Source of the DNA: DASZRZ01 sp963732925
GTDB taxonomy: Bacteria; Acidobacteriota; Terriglobia; Terriglobales; Acidobacteriaceae
Length of the DNA: 64,000 bases
Assembly (NCBI GenBank): GCA_963732925.1
Contig: CAVTBJ010000003.1
Coordinates: 20,666 to 84,665 of the forward strand
Reading direction: 5' to 3'
Below, piece by piece: positions 1-9,611 of this stretch. A program made the translations under genes and the position numbers. The first letter of the stretch is position 1. The number at the start of each line of letters is the position of its first letter. The notes beneath the pieces are model-generated. The model was given only the letters and a program-made list of their open reading frames with translations, was not told the origin of the DNA and did no database searches.

Positions 1-707
1 AGTTCCGGGTCCCAGATGGTAAAGGCAGGTATGACGGATGCGTCCATATGCAGGGCGACCCGCGCCAGGCCGGAGGCGGTGCAGGCGGGAATGCCGAAGA
101 AAGGAACAAAGACGCCTTGCGGCGGGGTCATGTTGGTATCCATGAGAATCCCGACGGTCTCGCCAGCCTTCATGGCAGAAAGTAAACCGCGGGCGAAATC
201 CTGCTTGTCGAAGCAGGTATTGCCGTGGAGCGTACGGTAATGCTGCACCAGGCGATGGAGAAAGGGATTGTCCAGGGGGCGCACCACGATGTGCATGCTA
301 TTTCCGTGGACGGAGTGGACGAAGGATCCGATCTCCCAACCGCCGAGGTGAGCCGTGAGGAACAGGACGCCCTTGCCGCGGCGACGGGCTTTTTCGAAAT
401 TCTCGTATCCCTCATAGACGGCCACGTCGGAAACATTGGCGCGAGTGTAGGAAGGAAAATGGCAGAACTCGGCCAGCAAGCGTCCCAGGCTGGTAAAGAC
501 TCCGCGCAGAATGCGGCGGCGCTCGCGCAGGCTCTTTTCGGGAAAGGCAAGCTCCAGGTTGCGCATGCCCACGCGGCTGAGGCGGGGATGCAGCAGGCGC
601 ACCATGTGGGCAAGAATGATGGCTTTGGCTCGAGCCAGCGGCCGGGGCAACAGGCGGAGAACAGTCGCCAGCAGCCAGACAGGCACATATTCCAGACGTT
701 GGCGCAT
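1..707 (-). CDS. LpxL/HtrB-type lysophospholipid (lipid A) acyltransferase, 3' end cut by window edge
   Basis: The reverse-strand frame starting at ATG 707 is open to base 1, giving about 235 residues of a family that is usually near 300. It has a hydrophobic N-terminus (YVPVWLLATVLRLLP) and, at about residues 118-123, the acyltransferase HX4E motif in the context TAHLGGWEIG, followed by VVRPLDNP and a GILMD segment. These match the inner-membrane acyltransferases that add a secondary acyl chain to lipid A precursors, using acyl-ACP. Substrate specificity cannot be read from the sequence, and related acyltransferases act on other glycolipids. The frame stays open upstream of 707 without a better ATG, so a TTG a few codons upstream is possible. 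Confidence 0.85.
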   Translation of the reverse strand, partial: MRQRLEYVPVWLLATVLRLLPRPLARAKAIILAHMVRLLHPRLSRVGMRNLELAFPEKSLRERRRILRGVFTSLGRLLAEFCHFPSYTRANVSDVAVYEGYENFEKARRRGKGVLFLTAHLGGWEIGSFVHSVHGNSMHIVVRPLDNPFLHRLVQHYRTLHGNTCFDKQDFARGLLSAMKAGETVGILMDTNMTPPQGVFVPFFGIPACTASGLARVALHMDASVIPAFTIWDPE

Positions 708-886
708 CAGCAAGGGCCCACGAGGGTGATTCGCAAGTCGGTGATTCGAAGTCGAGGAGCGGCCCTGACCGTATCACCCGGAAAAAAGCGCTGTCAATGC
801 AGGAGGGCCGAGCCGAAGACCACCGCGGCTGCGCCAGCAGCAGATTCTGCCGGCACAGCCTGGGAGGAATGGGAAAACTGCAGCCG

Positions 887-1733
887 TTACTGCGGCGTTG
901 CCTGCGACTCCGATGCCTGGGGTTGCGACGCGGGCTGAGGCTGAGCCGGCGCAGTGCTTGCAGCCGGCTGGGAAGCGGGCGTGGCCGGCTTCTCCGTGGT
1001 CGACTGCTCCGCGGAAGCCTTGACGGGCGCGTACTTGTCCAATGCGGCGATGAAAGGCTGCAGCGTCCGAAGGAGCCGCGATGGCCCCGGTCAGGATGGT
1101 CTTGTAGGGCACCATGCGGCCATAAAAGCCGCGGGTATCGTCATTGTCCTGGCGAATGACGGCGCCATTGAGGCTGATGCCGGCGAACACGCCGCGAGCC
1201 CGCGAGTAGGTGAGCACTTCGGCACGCATCTTCCAGTCGGTGGAACCTTCCGCCAGCCGCCCGACGGGACCGGCGGCCACGGAGGCATCCGCGCCCAGCT
1301 TGAACTTGGCCTCCAGCAGGTCCCGCATGCCCTTGTCATTCATGACTACCATGACCAGATCCACGGCCTGTCCGCCAATCTGCAGTCCGAAGCTGCCGCC
1401 TTCCACGCGAAAAAAGGCAGGGGCGCTCCAGCCCTTGGAAGTTTTGCAACTGGCCACGCCGTTGCCATAGCTGCCGCCCACAATGAACCCGCCTTTGAGC
1501 ATTCCGGGCACAACCGCAACACATTCGGCAGAAGTGAGGATTTCGTTGGGGATGTTGGAGTCGGGAGCCGCCATAATTTCGTTCAGTACACTGGCGGCCG
1601 AGTTGACACGATCGACGAGCTTGCCACGGTCCTCTGCCCAGCCGATCTGGGCCAGCAGCAGCAGCGCCAGAATCAGGACCAGAGGCCGGGCCACCGAGGC
1701 ACGACTCAACACAGGAGAAACTTCGGTTTTCAT
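887..1733 (-). CDS. Exported SYLF-domain (Ysc84/DUF500) lipid-binding protein, one-base frameshift
   Basis: The protein begins with a signal peptide (hydrophobic run ending LLLLAQIGWA-ED) followed by a SYLF domain. Typical segments are CVAVVPGMLKGGFIVGG, GWSAPAFFRVEGGSFGLQIG, VVMNDKGM and FAGISLNGAVIRQD. Bacterial SYLF proteins are envelope proteins thought to bind phospholipids. The start at 1733 (MKTEVSPVL) is preferred over 1748 because a GAGG sits about 9 nt upstream. At 1053-1055 an AAA run appears one base too long. Dropping one base restores AAAFIAALDKYAPVKAS and an Ala/Pro/Gln-rich tail ending in TAA at 887-889. Without correction the frame runs on to 774 as unrelated sequence. A single-exon gene with a homopolymer error is the simplest reading. 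Confidence 0.8.
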
Positions 1734-1910
1734 TCCACAGAACCTCATCAGGGGAAATCACACAAAGAGGCAACTCTAGACCTTGCCTGCATACTAAACC
1801 CAGATCGTTGTCTGGGTAAGATGCTTTTCCCGCGAGGTGCGTTGTTGATTGTGAACATTTCGCCCGCGATGCCAATGCGTCGATTCACGACGGCATCGGG
1901 AATGCCGCTC

Positions 1911-1956
1911 CGAAAAATAGAACAGGGAGCCAAATTCTGTCATGGCTCCCTGTTCT
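1911..1956 (-). terminator. Rho-independent terminator downstream of the 2093-3221 gene
   Basis: A perfect 14-bp inverted repeat (AGAACAGGGAGCCA at 1919-1932 with TGGCTCCCTGTTCT at 1943-1956, 10-nt loop) is followed on the minus strand by ATTTTT. It lies 137 nt past the stop of the minus-strand gene ending at 2093. The 1734-2092 gap otherwise holds no supportable gene. Confidence 0.75.
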
Positions 1957-2092
1957 GTCTCCCAGGTTCTGTGGTAGGTGGAGGGAGTATGCGGACATCC
2001 GAAAGAACGGACAAGTAACCGTTGTCCCCGGCAGGGCAAAAAGGGGACAGTGTCCGAAGGTAACGTCGCAGGAAGCCAGGCAGCCCGCCCGT

Positions 2093-3221
2093 TCAGTGCT
2101 TCTTGTCGGTGCGCTCCTTGAACATCTTCAAAGCCACCTTGCGCACCGTGTCGGCCACGTTCTTGTTCGTGGAGAGAGCGCGCAGATCGTTGTTGAGCAG
2201 GTTCTTCATCAAGGTAAGCTGCACGTCGAGCGGGCAGCGGGGATTGCTGGTGAGATTGCGGATGACGCCGTAATCCTTAAGGAACTTCCGCTTGCCGGCA
2301 ATGGCGCGCAGAACGGCCTCCTGCACGTTCTTCATGGCCGCGAAGGTCTCCACTTCCTGTTCGGTCACTTTGGGCGATTCCAGGACCGCACCGGAAACCA
2401 CCTTGGAACCGTCGCGAATCAGGATGAATCGTTCCTCGCGGCTGCCTTTCATGGCTAACTGAACGCGCTCTCCCACCGCCATGCGGGCAATGCGCTGGTA
2501 AACAGAAAGACGCTGAAAGGCAGAGGCGCCCGGGGAACGACGCCCGGCCAGCGGCCCAGGCGCATCGTGGGCGGCAATACCAGATTCATCCAGTTCATCC
2601 GGTGGGTCGGGTTCGTCCGGATTGTCGGGATCCTTTACCAGTTCGAATGCCTTGCCTTCCTCGGCAGCGATCTCGCTGGCGTGCTCCATCAGGTAGCGAT
2701 CGAGCTCTTCCTGGTAGTCGTAGGTTTGACCCAGGAGGGCAGGATCTTCTCCCGCGGATTCGAGAGCGTTGCGAATGGCGGCGACCTGCTCGGAGGTAAG
2801 GACCGGATTGGAAATGACCGCATTCAGGAGATTGGGCGAGCCGCTCACTCGCGGACTCGCAAGCAGCAAGGCAATGACGTCGCGCGGAACTTTCCTGGGT
2901 CAGGGGCAGCAAGTCCGATTCGGGGACGGCGGGATTTGCCAGCAGGGCGGGAACCAGGGCCGGCCGCCGGTTTTCGGCGGCGAGGAAATATTCGATCACC
3001 GGCCGGGCCGTCTCGGGATCGCTCAGCACGGCGGCACAGGCGGCGACATCCCAGCCCGCGAGGGTCATGCGGGCCTGCCTGCGAAAAACCGCGTTGTGGG
3101 TGAGAAAAACCAGGATCTCGATGGTTTCCGCGGGAGAAACGGGCAGAGCGCCATGCGCGGCTGCGCGCATGGTTTCCGCCGGAACCGCGGATTCCCGGAT
3201 CAGATCGAGGGTCTTGGGCAA
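2093..3221 (-). CDS. Hypothetical alpha-helical protein, one-base frameshift
   Basis: Two overlapping reverse-strand frames join into one protein of about 375 residues. The TTT at 2891-2893 appears one base too long; removing it reads DLLPLTQE-VPRDVIALLLASPRV continuously. I do not recognise the family. The N-terminal half has short Leu/Ala-rich helices with repeated NPAV / DPETARPV / NPVLTSEQ patterns, as in helical-repeat proteins. The centre is acidic and Pro-rich (DPDNPDEPDPPDELDE). The C-terminal part is basic and ends EERFILIRDGSKVVSG, then NLTSNPRCPLDVQLTLMKNL and a Lys-rich tail. There is no signal peptide or membrane segment, so it is probably cytoplasmic. A terminator follows at 1911-1956. 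Confidence 0.6.
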
Positions 3222-3421
3222 GCCAGCATCCTCAGGCAGTACAGAGAAGTCGAGCAGCAGAGCTGAAGCAGAATTCTAATCCGGAAATGCCCGGCATAGG
3301 ACGGATTGGGAAGCACCAAAGTAACAGGGACATTCGCACGCGGGATATGCCGCGAGGAGGCTGCATGTGGTCGAACACCGGGGACTTCAGTAGCAGGACT
3401 GATGGTGAATGCCGCGATGAG

Positions 3422-5043
3422 CTATACGCCGACCGCGTAGGGTTTGGCCGACTGACTTTCCTGTATTTGGCGAGGACCGAAAAGGAAGGCCAGCCGTCCC
3501 TGAAAAAGCGACATGAGGGCGGTATACCAAAAGCCCAGGACGAACAGGCAGAGGAACGGAACCGTAATGTAGTTCTCGTTCACCACCGCGTACTGCACAG
3601 TAGCGGCGAAATAGGCGCCCACGGCCAGTTCGATCCAGGGAACCCATCCCACGCGGCGGCGATATTTGCTGGAGCGAACCTTGTCTTTCCTGGATTCCAC
3701 CCTGTACTTGGGGGTGCGGGCGAAGGCAGACTTGTGTCCCACCAGAGCTTCCAGAACGACTTTGGCGTTGGTGATGGTCAGCCCGATGCCCAGGGCCATC
3801 AGGAAGGGCAGGTACAGAACGTGCGAGTCCATCTGCGCGGGAACAGCTCGCGCTGGCACACCAGATAAAGGCTGGAGATGGAGAAGGTAGATGCCAGAAA
3901 CAGGGGCAAGTCGATAACAGCATCTGGAACCAGCCCTGGTAGAAGCGAATGATCATGGCCGGCATCAGGAGCACGGAAAGCACGATCATCAGGGGATAGC
4001 TGATGTTGGCCGTGAGGTGATACCAAGCTTCCAGCTTGACGCGGAAGGGCAGCTTGCTGCGGAAGAAGCGGGGAAGAATCTTAATGGAGGTCTGGATCAG
4101 GCCTTTCGCCCAGCGCGCCTGCTGGGTCTTGAAGGCGGTCATCTCGACGGGAAGCTCGGCCGGGCACTCCACATCCTGCAGGTAGACGAAACGCCAGCCT
4201 TTGAGCTGGGCGCGATAGCAGAGGTCGGTATCCTCGGTCAGGGTGTCATGCTCCCAGCCGCCGGCCTCGTCGATGGCCTGGCGCCGCCAGATGCCGGCGG
4301 TGCCGTTGAAGTTGAAAAAGACGCCGCTGCGCGAGCGGGCCCCGTGCTCGAGAACGAAGTGCCCGTCGAGCAGGATGGCCTCCACTTCAGTCAGGAATGA
4401 ATAATTGCGGTTGATATGGGTCCAGCGGGTCTGCACCATGCCGATGGCGGGATTGGTGAAATGATGGATGGTTCGCAGCAGAAAGTCCTCGGGAGGCACA
4501 AAGTCGGCGTCGAAGATGGCGACGAACTCGCCGCTGGCCGACCTTCAGTCCCTCGCGCAAGGCCCCGGCCTTGTAGCCTTCGCGGTTGCTGCGATGGATG
4601 ATAGCTGATGGGATGTCCCAGAGCGGCATAACGCTCGACCAGATTGCGCGGCGACATCGACGGTCTCGTCCGTGGAATCGTCCAGGACCTGGATTTCCAG
4701 CTTCTCGCGCGGATATTCGCAGGCGGCACACGGAATCCACCAGCCGCTCCACCACAAACTGCTCGTTGAAGATGGGGAGCTGGACCGTCACGCGGGGGAG
4801 TTCGTCGAAATGCGCCGGCGGGGCAGTCACGCGGTTTTTGCGGTGCCGGTAGTACAGAAACACCAGGACGTAGCGATGAATGCCGTAAGACGCCAGCAGG
4901 ACCAGGACAACGAAATAGGGGATCAGCAGGGCCAGGTCAAAGGCGTTCACCTGATACAGACCCTGGAAGGTGGTATCGAGAAAATGCGTGCGAAAGTAAT
5001 GGCTCAGGCCGTGGGGCGCCATCAGCGTCAGCAGAAGAGGCAT
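3422..5043 (-). CDS. Membrane glycosyltransferase family 2 (cellulose synthase-like), at least six frameshifts
   Basis: Reverse-strand fragments in all three frames assemble in order into one GT2 membrane enzyme of about 540 residues. They are: an N-terminal membrane helix (DLALLIPYFVVLVLLASYG), LPRVTVQLPIFNEQFVVERL, EIQVLDDSTDETVD (the DDS metal/UDP site), NREGYKAGALREGL, PEDFLLRTIHHF, AGIWRRQAI, EDTDLCYRAQLKGW (the TED base) and QQARWAKGLIQT (the QXXRW motif), then four or so membrane helices and a Lys/Arg-rich linker. The QXXRW and TED motifs indicate a processive or CESA-like enzyme that builds a polysaccharide or glycolipid. The product is unknown. The start at 5043 (MPLLLTLM) is a choice; 5112 is also possible. 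The dense indels look like poor local sequence rather than decay, because every family motif survives. Confidence 0.75.
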
Positions 5044-5444
5044 CGTGCTCAGGGTCTTGCTCCGTTCTAACAGAGGCTCAATAGAGCTGCGAGGAGCCCG
5101 CCGGAATTCCATTGCCAGCCAGCATGAATCGATGTTTTCAGGGCGCTTCTGGATGCCTTGCCCTCTACCGGATTGTACCCGTTCGCCGCAAGTTCGGGAA
5201 CTGGCGCCACAGTTCCCTGGTTTGCCGTTCTCCAAAGGAGCCATAAGCAGAAAAGTTCAAGCCTCCGCTGCTTCCCTTCCCTGAAACTCAGGGTCTAACC
5301 AGGCGGCGCACGCCTCACCTGCGCCCGGGGAAATAAAGCAGGAACCAGCGACTCGCGGGTTGCGTATTCAAGGTTGGGTATTCAGGGAAGAACCGGGCAA
5401 TTCAATTCCGGGGATTTCATTCCCCCCCCGCAAGGAGATTCGCC

Positions 5445-6416
5445 ATGCATCGCAGGAATCCAGGCCTCGCTCTCGCTATTCTTCTGGTCTGCACTCCCTG
5501 GCTCTTCGCCCAAAACGGGCAGGAAGGGTCGTTTGCCCGCACCCTGAAGGTCACCGGGGCGGTGGACCTGCAGGTGCGCACGGGGGCAGGACAAATCCAG
5601 GTACGCAACGGGGCTCCGGGAGAGGTGCAGATCAACGCCATTCTCCGCGCGCACGACAGTTTGTTCGGCGTGGGGGATGCAGGGGAGCGCATCCATAGAA
5701 TTGAGTCCAGCCCTCCGATTGAGCAAAGCGGAAACACCATCCGCGTGGGATATGAGGACCAGCGCGATCTCTATCGTGACCTTTCGATCAGCTACGAAAT
5801 TGTAGTCCCGGAGGCGACGCGCCTGACGGCGCGCAGCGGATCGGGCAGCCAGTCGGTGGAAGGGATTCAGGGCCCTCTGGACGCGCATACCGGCTCCGGC
5901 AGTTTGAAGATCATGGATGTGGAGCACGAGGTGACGGCGAGCACCGGGTCGGGGAGCATCGACGTTGACGGGGTACGCAGCAGCGTAACCGCGCGGACCG
6001 GGAGTGGAAGCATCCGTGCCAACCACATTGGCCAACTGGCGAGCCTTGCAGGGCCCGCGGAAAGCACACCCAACGCAACCTCAGCGCAACTGGATATGCA
6101 GACCGGCTCCGGCAGCATTCGCCTGCAGGACGCGCTGGGGGCGTTGCGGGCGCATACCGGCAGCGGCAGCATCCAGGCGGCGGGCGAACCGGAAGGAAGC
6201 TGGCAACTGGAGACCGGCTCCGGAAGAGTAACGGTAGAGCTTCCCCACAATGCAGGCTTCGATCTGGTGGCGCACACCGGCTCGGGGTCCATCCGTGTGG
6301 ACCATCCGTTGACGGTGCAGGGCGAAATGAACAAGCACACGGTTCGGGGCAAGGTGCGCGGAGGCGGTCCCAACCTGGATATCCGCACCGGCTCCGGGGA
6401 AATCCAGATCCAGTAG
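5445..6416 (+). CDS. Exported DUF4097-type beta-repeat protein with TGSGSI repeats
   Basis: The 323-residue protein has a signal peptide (LALAILLVCTPWLFAQ) and a Shine-Dalgarno AAGGAG upstream of ATG 5445. The mature part is a run of short beta-strand repeats. Ten copies of a T-G-S-G-x-I/V core (first TGAGQI, then SGSGSQ, TGSGSL, TGSGSI and so on to TGSGEI) mostly occur every 17-25 residues. This is the pattern of DUF4097/DUF4098 putative adhesins, which fold as a right-handed beta-solenoid. Localisation is periplasmic or outer surface. The function of the family is not firmly known. No anchor motif is visible at the C-terminus, which ends on a repeat. Confidence 0.8.
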   Translation: MHRRNPGLALAILLVCTPWLFAQNGQEGSFARTLKVTGAVDLQVRTGAGQIQVRNGAPGEVQINAILRAHDSLFGVGDAGERIHRIESSPPIEQSGNTIRVGYEDQRDLYRDLSISYEIVVPEATRLTARSGSGSQSVEGIQGPLDAHTGSGSLKIMDVEHEVTASTGSGSIDVDGVRSSVTARTGSGSIRANHIGQLASLAGPAESTPNATSAQLDMQTGSGSIRLQDALGALRAHTGSGSIQAAGEPEGSWQLETGSGRVTVELPHNAGFDLVAHTGSGSIRVDHPLTVQGEMNKHTVRGKVRGGGPNLDIRTGSGEIQIQ

Positions 6417-6496
6417 GCAAGGTTCCAGTTTCCCGTTTCGAGTTGCAAGTTGCTCGCGAGAGTTTACATTCCACAGTCGTGCACAACTGGAGGCTT

Positions 6497-6524
6497 GAAA
6501 CTTGAAACTCGAAACTCGAAACTA
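6497..6524 (+). repeat. Tandem heptamer repeat GAAACTN, 4 copies
   Basis: GAAACTT, GAAACTC, GAAACTC and GAAACTA follow each other without a gap just before the SAM hydrolase start codon, followed by a degenerate GAACCC. The same heptamer core recurs at 40545-40565 and 40646-40694. Confidence 0.8.
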
Positions 6525-6534
6525 GAACCCGACA

Positions 6535-7332
6535 ATGAGCCAGCGAATCATTACCTTCACCACCGATTTTGGACTGAGTGAGCACTATGTGGGCGCCATG
6601 AAGGGCGTCATTTTAAGCATTGCGCCGGATGTGCAACTGGTGGACATCTCGAACGCGGTGCAGTCGTTCGACATTCTGGACGGGGCGATCACCATCGCGG
6701 AAGCCTACGATTGCTTCCCTTCCAATACCATTCACCTGGTAGTGATCGACCCCGGCGTGGGAACCGACCGGCGGCCGCTACTGGTCTCTACCACGCGGCA
6801 CCTGTTCATCGCGCCCGACAATGGCGTGCTTTCGCTGGTCTACGCCCGGGAAGAGCGGGTCACGGTGCGGCATATCACGGCGGAACACTACTTCCGGCAG
6901 CCGGTCAGCCAGACCTTCCACGGCCGCGACATCTTTGCCGCCGTTGCCGCTCACCTGAGCAAGGGCGTGGAACCCGCCAAGTTCGGCGACGAGATCTCCG
7001 ACTATGCTCGCTTTGCGGCGCCCAAACCCAAAGCCGGAGAGCACGGACTCAAAGGCGTGGTGATCAAGGTAGACAGGTTCGGCAATCTCATCACCAACAT
7101 CACGCCGCAGGATTTGCCGCAACTGTTCGAGGCACAGCCGGCAGGATTCAGGATTCAGGTTGGCAAGGCCGAGGTTCGCCAGATGAGAACGGCCTATGCC
7201 CAGGGAGCGGCGGGTGAAGCTTTCGGCATTCTGGGCAGCATGGGCTATCTGGAAGTCGCGTGCAACCGGGGCTCGGCGGCACAACTGGCGGGCGCAGGAA
7301 AAGGGAGCGAAGTGGTCGTCAGCTTGGACTAG
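6535..7332 (+). CDS. S-adenosyl-L-methionine hydrolase (adenosine-forming), DUF62 family
   Basis: The 265-residue protein matches the DUF62/SAM hydrolase family along its length. It has the N-terminal ITFTTDFGLSEHYVGAMKG segment with the conserved Asp, VVIDPGVGT, FIAPDNGVLS, FHGRDIFAAVAAHL and the C-terminal VDRFGNLITNI segment. Family members cleave SAM to adenosine and L-methionine with a water molecule activated by a conserved Asp-Arg-His triad. The related chlorinases and fluorinases use halide instead. The long insertion loop of fluorinases is not evident, so hydrolase is the better call. The gene follows a heptamer repeat and is not obviously in an operon. Confidence 0.88.
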   Translation: MSQRIITFTTDFGLSEHYVGAMKGVILSIAPDVQLVDISNAVQSFDILDGAITIAEAYDCFPSNTIHLVVIDPGVGTDRRPLLVSTTRHLFIAPDNGVLSLVYAREERVTVRHITAEHYFRQPVSQTFHGRDIFAAVAAHLSKGVEPAKFGDEISDYARFAAPKPKAGEHGLKGVVIKVDRFGNLITNITPQDLPQLFEAQPAGFRIQVGKAEVRQMRTAYAQGAAGEAFGILGSMGYLEVACNRGSAAQLAGAGKGSEVVVSLD

Positions 7333-7481
7333 CAGAGTTTTTGCTTCTTCCTCCAAACTGAAACCTGAAAAAGGCGGCAGGAACGCTGTATTGTTGTCCC
7401 GCTTCGGTGGGCCCTGTGTCGTTTTACTTCCTGTTCTCCGGTTTTTGGCATCGAATAGACCCAGATTTTCGCCCCTGATTC

Positions 7482-7891
7482 CTAATTTGGCGAGAAGGAC
7501 TGTTCTCGCCAAACCATCAGGGGACGAATCCCTTGCGTGGATTCGATCACTTGGGCACCGCACTCCTCGCGGAACTTTGCAAGCGGCGAGACACGATGGC
7601 CGTTCAGGCACTGTCTACTCTCGTCAAAGCGTTCAAAATGAGTCGCGGAGTACATGACGGCTAACGGAATCAGATAGAAAATCAGAAGTACCGCCGACAT
7701 TGACCGAACCTTATTTGTGGCCGAATCCATGCCACCACCGGCCACGCCGTATTCGTCGGCTTTCTGCCGATGATATTCGTAATGAATCGCAATCGCTCGC
7801 TCAAGTGGATAGGTGTCCCCGAACAGAGTCGCCGCATGAACGAACACCATCGCCACAAAACCAACGGCAGCAAATGCAAAAAAACAGGCAT
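7482..7891 (-). CDS. Small hypothetical membrane protein, possible one-base frameshift
   Basis: The downstream frame (from 7856) reads AVLLIFYLIPLAVMYSATHF after a soluble stretch YPLERAIAIHYEYHRQKADEYG. Upstream, an A7 run on the plus strand (7878-7884) appears one base short. Adding a base joins ATG 7891 to MPVFFAFAAVGFVAMVFVHA, giving a two-helix membrane protein of about 135 residues. The family is unrecognised. The last codons (VWREQSFSPN) lie inside a 25-nt palindromic repeat unit at 7487-7511, so the natural stop may differ. This small orphan gene shares its flanking repeat with the small genes at 60.3-61.6 kb. Confidence 0.5.
7487..7511 (+). repeat. 25-nt palindromic unit, copy F (single)
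   Basis: The unit starts TTGGCGAGAA and ends TTCTCGCCA and is a near-perfect hairpin (stem TTGGCGAGAA/TTCTCGCCAA). It sits inside a second pair, CCCCTGAT/ATCAGGGG at 7473-7480 and 7515-7522. Five related 25-nt units lie at 60.3-61.6 kb. Confidence 0.8.
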
Positions 7892-8051
7892 ATTACGGCC
7901 TTCGCCCTAACCTTACTGAATTTATGACTCAGAGAGGCATGACAGTTGCGAAATCCCGTTCCCGCCAAGGCACACCGGATTTCATTTTGGGAGCGCCTCG
8001 ACTGCAGGTGATTGCGCTGCCAATACGGGCGTGACTGCACCCGCGTAAGGT

Positions 8052-8414
8052 TTGAGGATGCGCATACAAAAGCCTGCGCCAGCTTGGCCCGTGCAGCAGA
8101 GCTCATGGACCGTGCAGCGGAAGCCGGAACGTCGCCTGCATCTGGCAGGCGAAATCAGCCTGCAGGTGCTTCCCCAGGGAAGCCGTGTGATTGCCGGCAA
8201 GATCGTTGACATCAGCTCCAGCGGACTTTGCGTGCACTACAGCGGCGAAGCCTTGCAGCCGGGCACCATGGTCGCGGTGTGGGACGCCTTCCAGTTGCGG
8301 CTGGTGTGGACCCGCCGGGAAGGGGACGGGCTCGAAAGCGGGTTCGAGCGAATTGCCGGAGCGCAGACGATTGTGACCACGCGGCGCGCGCCCCCCGGCA
8401 ACCGCAATTCCTAG
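8052..8414 (+). CDS. PilZ-like domain protein
   Basis: This 120-residue protein carries the two marks of a PilZ c-di-GMP-binding domain: basic residues in the first part (QRKPERR, equivalent to RXXXR) and IVDISSSGLCVHY, which matches the D/NxSxxG motif, followed by a beta-rich stretch (GTMVAVWDAFQLRLVWTRREG). PilZ proteins bind cyclic di-GMP and modulate motility, pili or exopolysaccharide synthesis. The second motif is clear and the first is less so, so c-di-GMP binding is not certain. A second ATG lies two codons in. Neighbours give no operon context; the pilus genes are 30 kb away. Confidence 0.6.
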   Translation: MRMRIQKPAPAWPVQQSSWTVQRKPERRLHLAGEISLQVLPQGSRVIAGKIVDISSSGLCVHYSGEALQPGTMVAVWDAFQLRLVWTRREGDGLESGFERIAGAQTIVTTRRAPPGNRNS

Positions 8415-8496
8415 GCGCGGTTTTGGCAAGCAGACTTGCGCCCTCTCTGAGGCGTCAGCAGAAGCATCGACGTCCGCCCCAGGTGAGTTTCCGCGA

Positions 8497-9410
8497 TCAA
8501 AATCCAAAAAGCTTCATGGCATTCAAACCCCTGATTTTTGCGCGCTCGGATTCCGGAGCGAAGTGGAACTCCTCATCAAAGATGGCAGCGTTCGTCTCGA
8601 ACTGCTCCATGTTCGAACCCAAAGCTCCCCACAGGATGCGGTCGGGACCGAAGGCGTCATACACCCGCCGTACCACCGGCTTCGCGGCTTCCCTGGAGGC
8701 ATTCGTCACCAGGGAATACTTCATGTAAACGCGCGGTAGCTTCGCCAGTTTGAGCACTTCTGCGAACTGGGCCGGCGTCCCCCGGTCGTAGAGCGCCAAA
8801 TGGTCGATGATGACCGGCAGGTCGCGAAATTCGGCGGCCAGGGCCGCGACTTCGGGAGCATGAACCGGAAGCATTTGTACCTGAATGTTGATCCCCAGTT
8901 GCCGGGCCGCCCGCCAGGTGACCTTCATGGCGGGATGCTTCAGGTCGCGATTGCGAATTGCGCCGCCGGTCGAGGGAGGCGTGTTGGCCGGCTCCATGGC
9001 ATGGATTCGCAGCGCAACGATGCGGCCCGGATGCCTCTTTGCCAGCGCCGCCATGCGCTGGGGTGTGTCCGGCGCGATCGGATCGAAGAGGCATGTCCCC
9101 TTAAAAAATCCCTTTGACGGTTCGTTGTCCAGGCAATACTCCAGGTAGCGGTGATCGTCCTGGTACGGCTCCGGCTGAACGATGACGGTGTGGTCGATCC
9201 TGGCCTGGCGCGCGAACGCCACGTAGTTTCCAGCGAGCTGGCAGGCGGTCTGTAAGGCGCCAGCGGGTGATAAGGAAAGCGCTTCTGGTCCGCCGAAAAC
9301 AGGTGGACGTGCGTTTCCACCAGTACACCCTTGGGTCGCGCTGCAGCCACGGAACCCATCGCGGCAACCGCCCCCAGAATGAACTCGCGACGCGACAGTG
9401 GAGCGATCAT
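8497..9410 (-). CDS. Exported amidohydrolase-2 (TIM-barrel) hydrolase, one-base frameshift
   Basis: ATG 9410 opens a Tat-like signal (LSRREFILGAVAAMGSVAAA), then VETHVHLF, the N-terminal metal-binding HxH of the amidohydrolase-2 superfamily. At 9227-9229 a TTT run is one base short; adding one base joins PPASSLE to NYVAFARQARIDHTVIVQP. Later segments (GRIVALRIHAMEP, PVIIDHLALYD with a conserved His, DRILWGALGSNMEQ) complete the barrel. The canonical final metal ligand of the SDWP-type motif reads GALGSN here, so metal chemistry may differ. Relatives include fuconolactonases and dicarboxylate lactone hydrolases; the substrate is unknown. A paralogue with a similar export signal is at 11829-12713. 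Confidence 0.75.
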
Positions 9411-9611
9411 GCGGCTCACCCCTCTTCCCCAAGCTTGGATTTCGGGCAAGAGTATACAGGCACGGACCAGCGTAGCCGGTTGCGGGCATGGATTCTGCGA
9501 ATTGCCTTGCCGGCAACCCCGGTGCTCGCGAGTGGTGCGGACACTGCGGCCCTTGTCCTATTACAATCACAGCTTGATCGCTTGCATCCAACCTGCGTAC
9601 CGAAACCGCTC

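Noticed and set aside
225..938. Plus-strand frame of 237 codons
   Set aside because: Antisense to the lipid A-type acyltransferase and SYLF genes; low-complexity composition.
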